This document shows positions 20,463-21,112 of a stretch of 21,112 nucleotides of DNA, piece by piece (within the stretch, counting starts at the first letter, position 1; the number at the start of each line of letters is the position of its first letter). The position numbers and the translations under genes were made by a program. The stretch is from an uncultured Clostridia bacterium (GTDB taxonomy: Bacteria > Bacillota > Clostridia > Oscillospirales > Oscillospiraceae): the NCBI GenBank assembly GCA_937892865.1, contig CALBJG010000136.1:1-21112 (forward strand), written 5' to 3'. The notes under the pieces are model-generated. The model did no database searches and had not been told where the DNA came from. It saw only the letters and a program-made list of their open reading frames with translations.

Positions 20463-21112
20463 ATGAGCATCTTCAAGAAAAAAGACAAAAAGGAAGTTGG
20501 CTATATCTCTGCCAAGACCTCCAGCCAGATCTCCCGTTTCAACCGCAAGGTGACCAAAAAGTTGGAAAAAGAGCGGGAAGATGCAGGCAAAGATCCTGCC
20601 CTGTATACCACCACAATGAAAAATCCCAACAATGTTGTGGAATTCGACAATGTCTGCACCTACTTCTTTACCGACATCGGTACTGTGCGGGCTGTTGACG
20701 GCGTTACTTTTGATGTTCCCAAGTGCTCTACTGTTGGCATCGTGGGTGAAAGTGGCTGCGGCAAGTCTGTTACCAGCCTCTCTTTGATGCAACTTTTACA
20801 GCGTCCCAGCGGTCAGACCGTTGGCGGCGAGATCCGCTTCAACACCGGCGACGGAAAGGCCTTGAACATCGTCAAGACCCCCACCGCCAGGATGCAGCAG
20901 ATCCGCGGCAACCGGATCTCTATGATCTTCCAGGAGCCTATGACCAGCCTGAACCCCGTGTTCACCATCGGTAACCAGCTGGCTGAGACCTTCGTGCGCC
21001 ACCAGGGCATGAGCATGAAGAAGGCCATGAAGAAGGCTGTTGAGCTGCTGGAGATGGTACATATTCCCGAACCCGCACAGCGTGTTAAGGAATTCCCCCA
21101 CCAGCTGTCCGG
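20463..21112 (+). CDS. Peptide-type ABC transporter ATP-binding protein, DppD type (partial)
   Basis: The first 216 residues; the gene runs off the right edge. A basic, lysine-rich N-terminal extension (1-56) precedes the nucleotide-binding domain, which opens VVEFDNVCTYFFTDIG. Walker A is GESGCGKS (95-102), the Q-loop is FQEPMTSLNPV, and the visible end HQLSG is the start of the LSGG signature. The 13-bp gap after the DppC-type gene carries the GAGGGGTGG binding site before the ATG at 20463, so it is in the same operon. It energises import through the two permeases. A DppF-type partner probably follows beyond the window. Confidence 0.92.
   Translation, partial: MSIFKKKDKKEVGYISAKTSSQISRFNRKVTKKLEKEREDAGKDPALYTTTMKNPNNVVEFDNVCTYFFTDIGTVRAVDGVTFDVPKCSTVGIVGESGCGKSVTSLSLMQLLQRPSGQTVGGEIRFNTGDGKALNIVKTPTARMQQIRGNRISMIFQEPMTSLNPVFTIGNQLAETFVRHQGMSMKKAMKKAVELLEMVHIPEPAQRVKEFPHQLS

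Noticed and set aside
17879..20488. 869-codon open frame on the minus strand
   Set aside because: Antisense to the two peptide permeases, Gln/His/Asp-rich, no family motifs. The sense frames have clear families and ribosome binding sites.

Overview
The window looks like chromosomal DNA of an anaerobic Firmicute (class Clostridia, probably a gut or rumen Oscillospirales-like lineage). This rests on an oxygen-sensitive class III ribonucleotide reductase with its radical-SAM activase, AGGAGG-type ribosome binding sites throughout, lipoproteins with clostridial-style signal peptides, a clostridial Arc-like ribbon-helix-helix protein and a Crp/Fnr regulator. No RNA genes, CRISPR arrays, insertion sequences or phage genes were seen.

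Region 1 (1-5300) is a thiol-redox and deoxyribonucleotide block. On the minus strand lie trxB, a dihydrolipoamide-dehydrogenase-like flavoprotein, nrdG and nrdD (cut by the left edge). trxA is also on the minus strand but is separated from trxB by a plus-strand Crp/Fnr regulator. Two odd-length TGTGA-N5-TCAC palindromes sit at the same distance from matching promoter sequences in front of trxB and trxA, so the regulator probably controls both. nrdD has a consensus sigma-A-type promoter with two NrdR-box-like sites upstream and a family of inverted repeats in its leader.

Region 2 (5250-10995) is a purine salvage operon on the plus strand: xpt (xanthine phosphoribosyltransferase), a BMP/PnrA-family nucleoside-binding lipoprotein, a double-domain ABC ATPase and two permeases. 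It ends at a strong bidirectional terminator. The short xpt leader leaves no room for the usual guanine riboswitch.

Region 3 (10997-13850) holds two collinear YwaF/TMEM164-like membrane proteins flanking a YhhN/TMEM86-like (lysoplasmalogenase family) protein, which suggests bacterial ether-lipid (plasmalogen) remodelling. Between them are a small ribbon-helix-helix repressor and a divergent four-cysteine zinc-ribbon-like protein that share a large perfect palindrome.

Region 4 (14070-21112) begins with a four-helix membrane protein of unknown family whose promoter carries a palindrome between -35 and -10. An oligopeptide/dipeptide-type ABC importer follows: a long SBP_bac_5 lipoprotein, a DppB-type permease, a DppC-type permease with a roughly 330-residue extracytoplasmic insertion, and the start of a DppD-type ATPase cut by the right edge. 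Both the binding protein and the DppC-type permease are enlarged, so this is a variant importer architecture that deserves structural follow-up.
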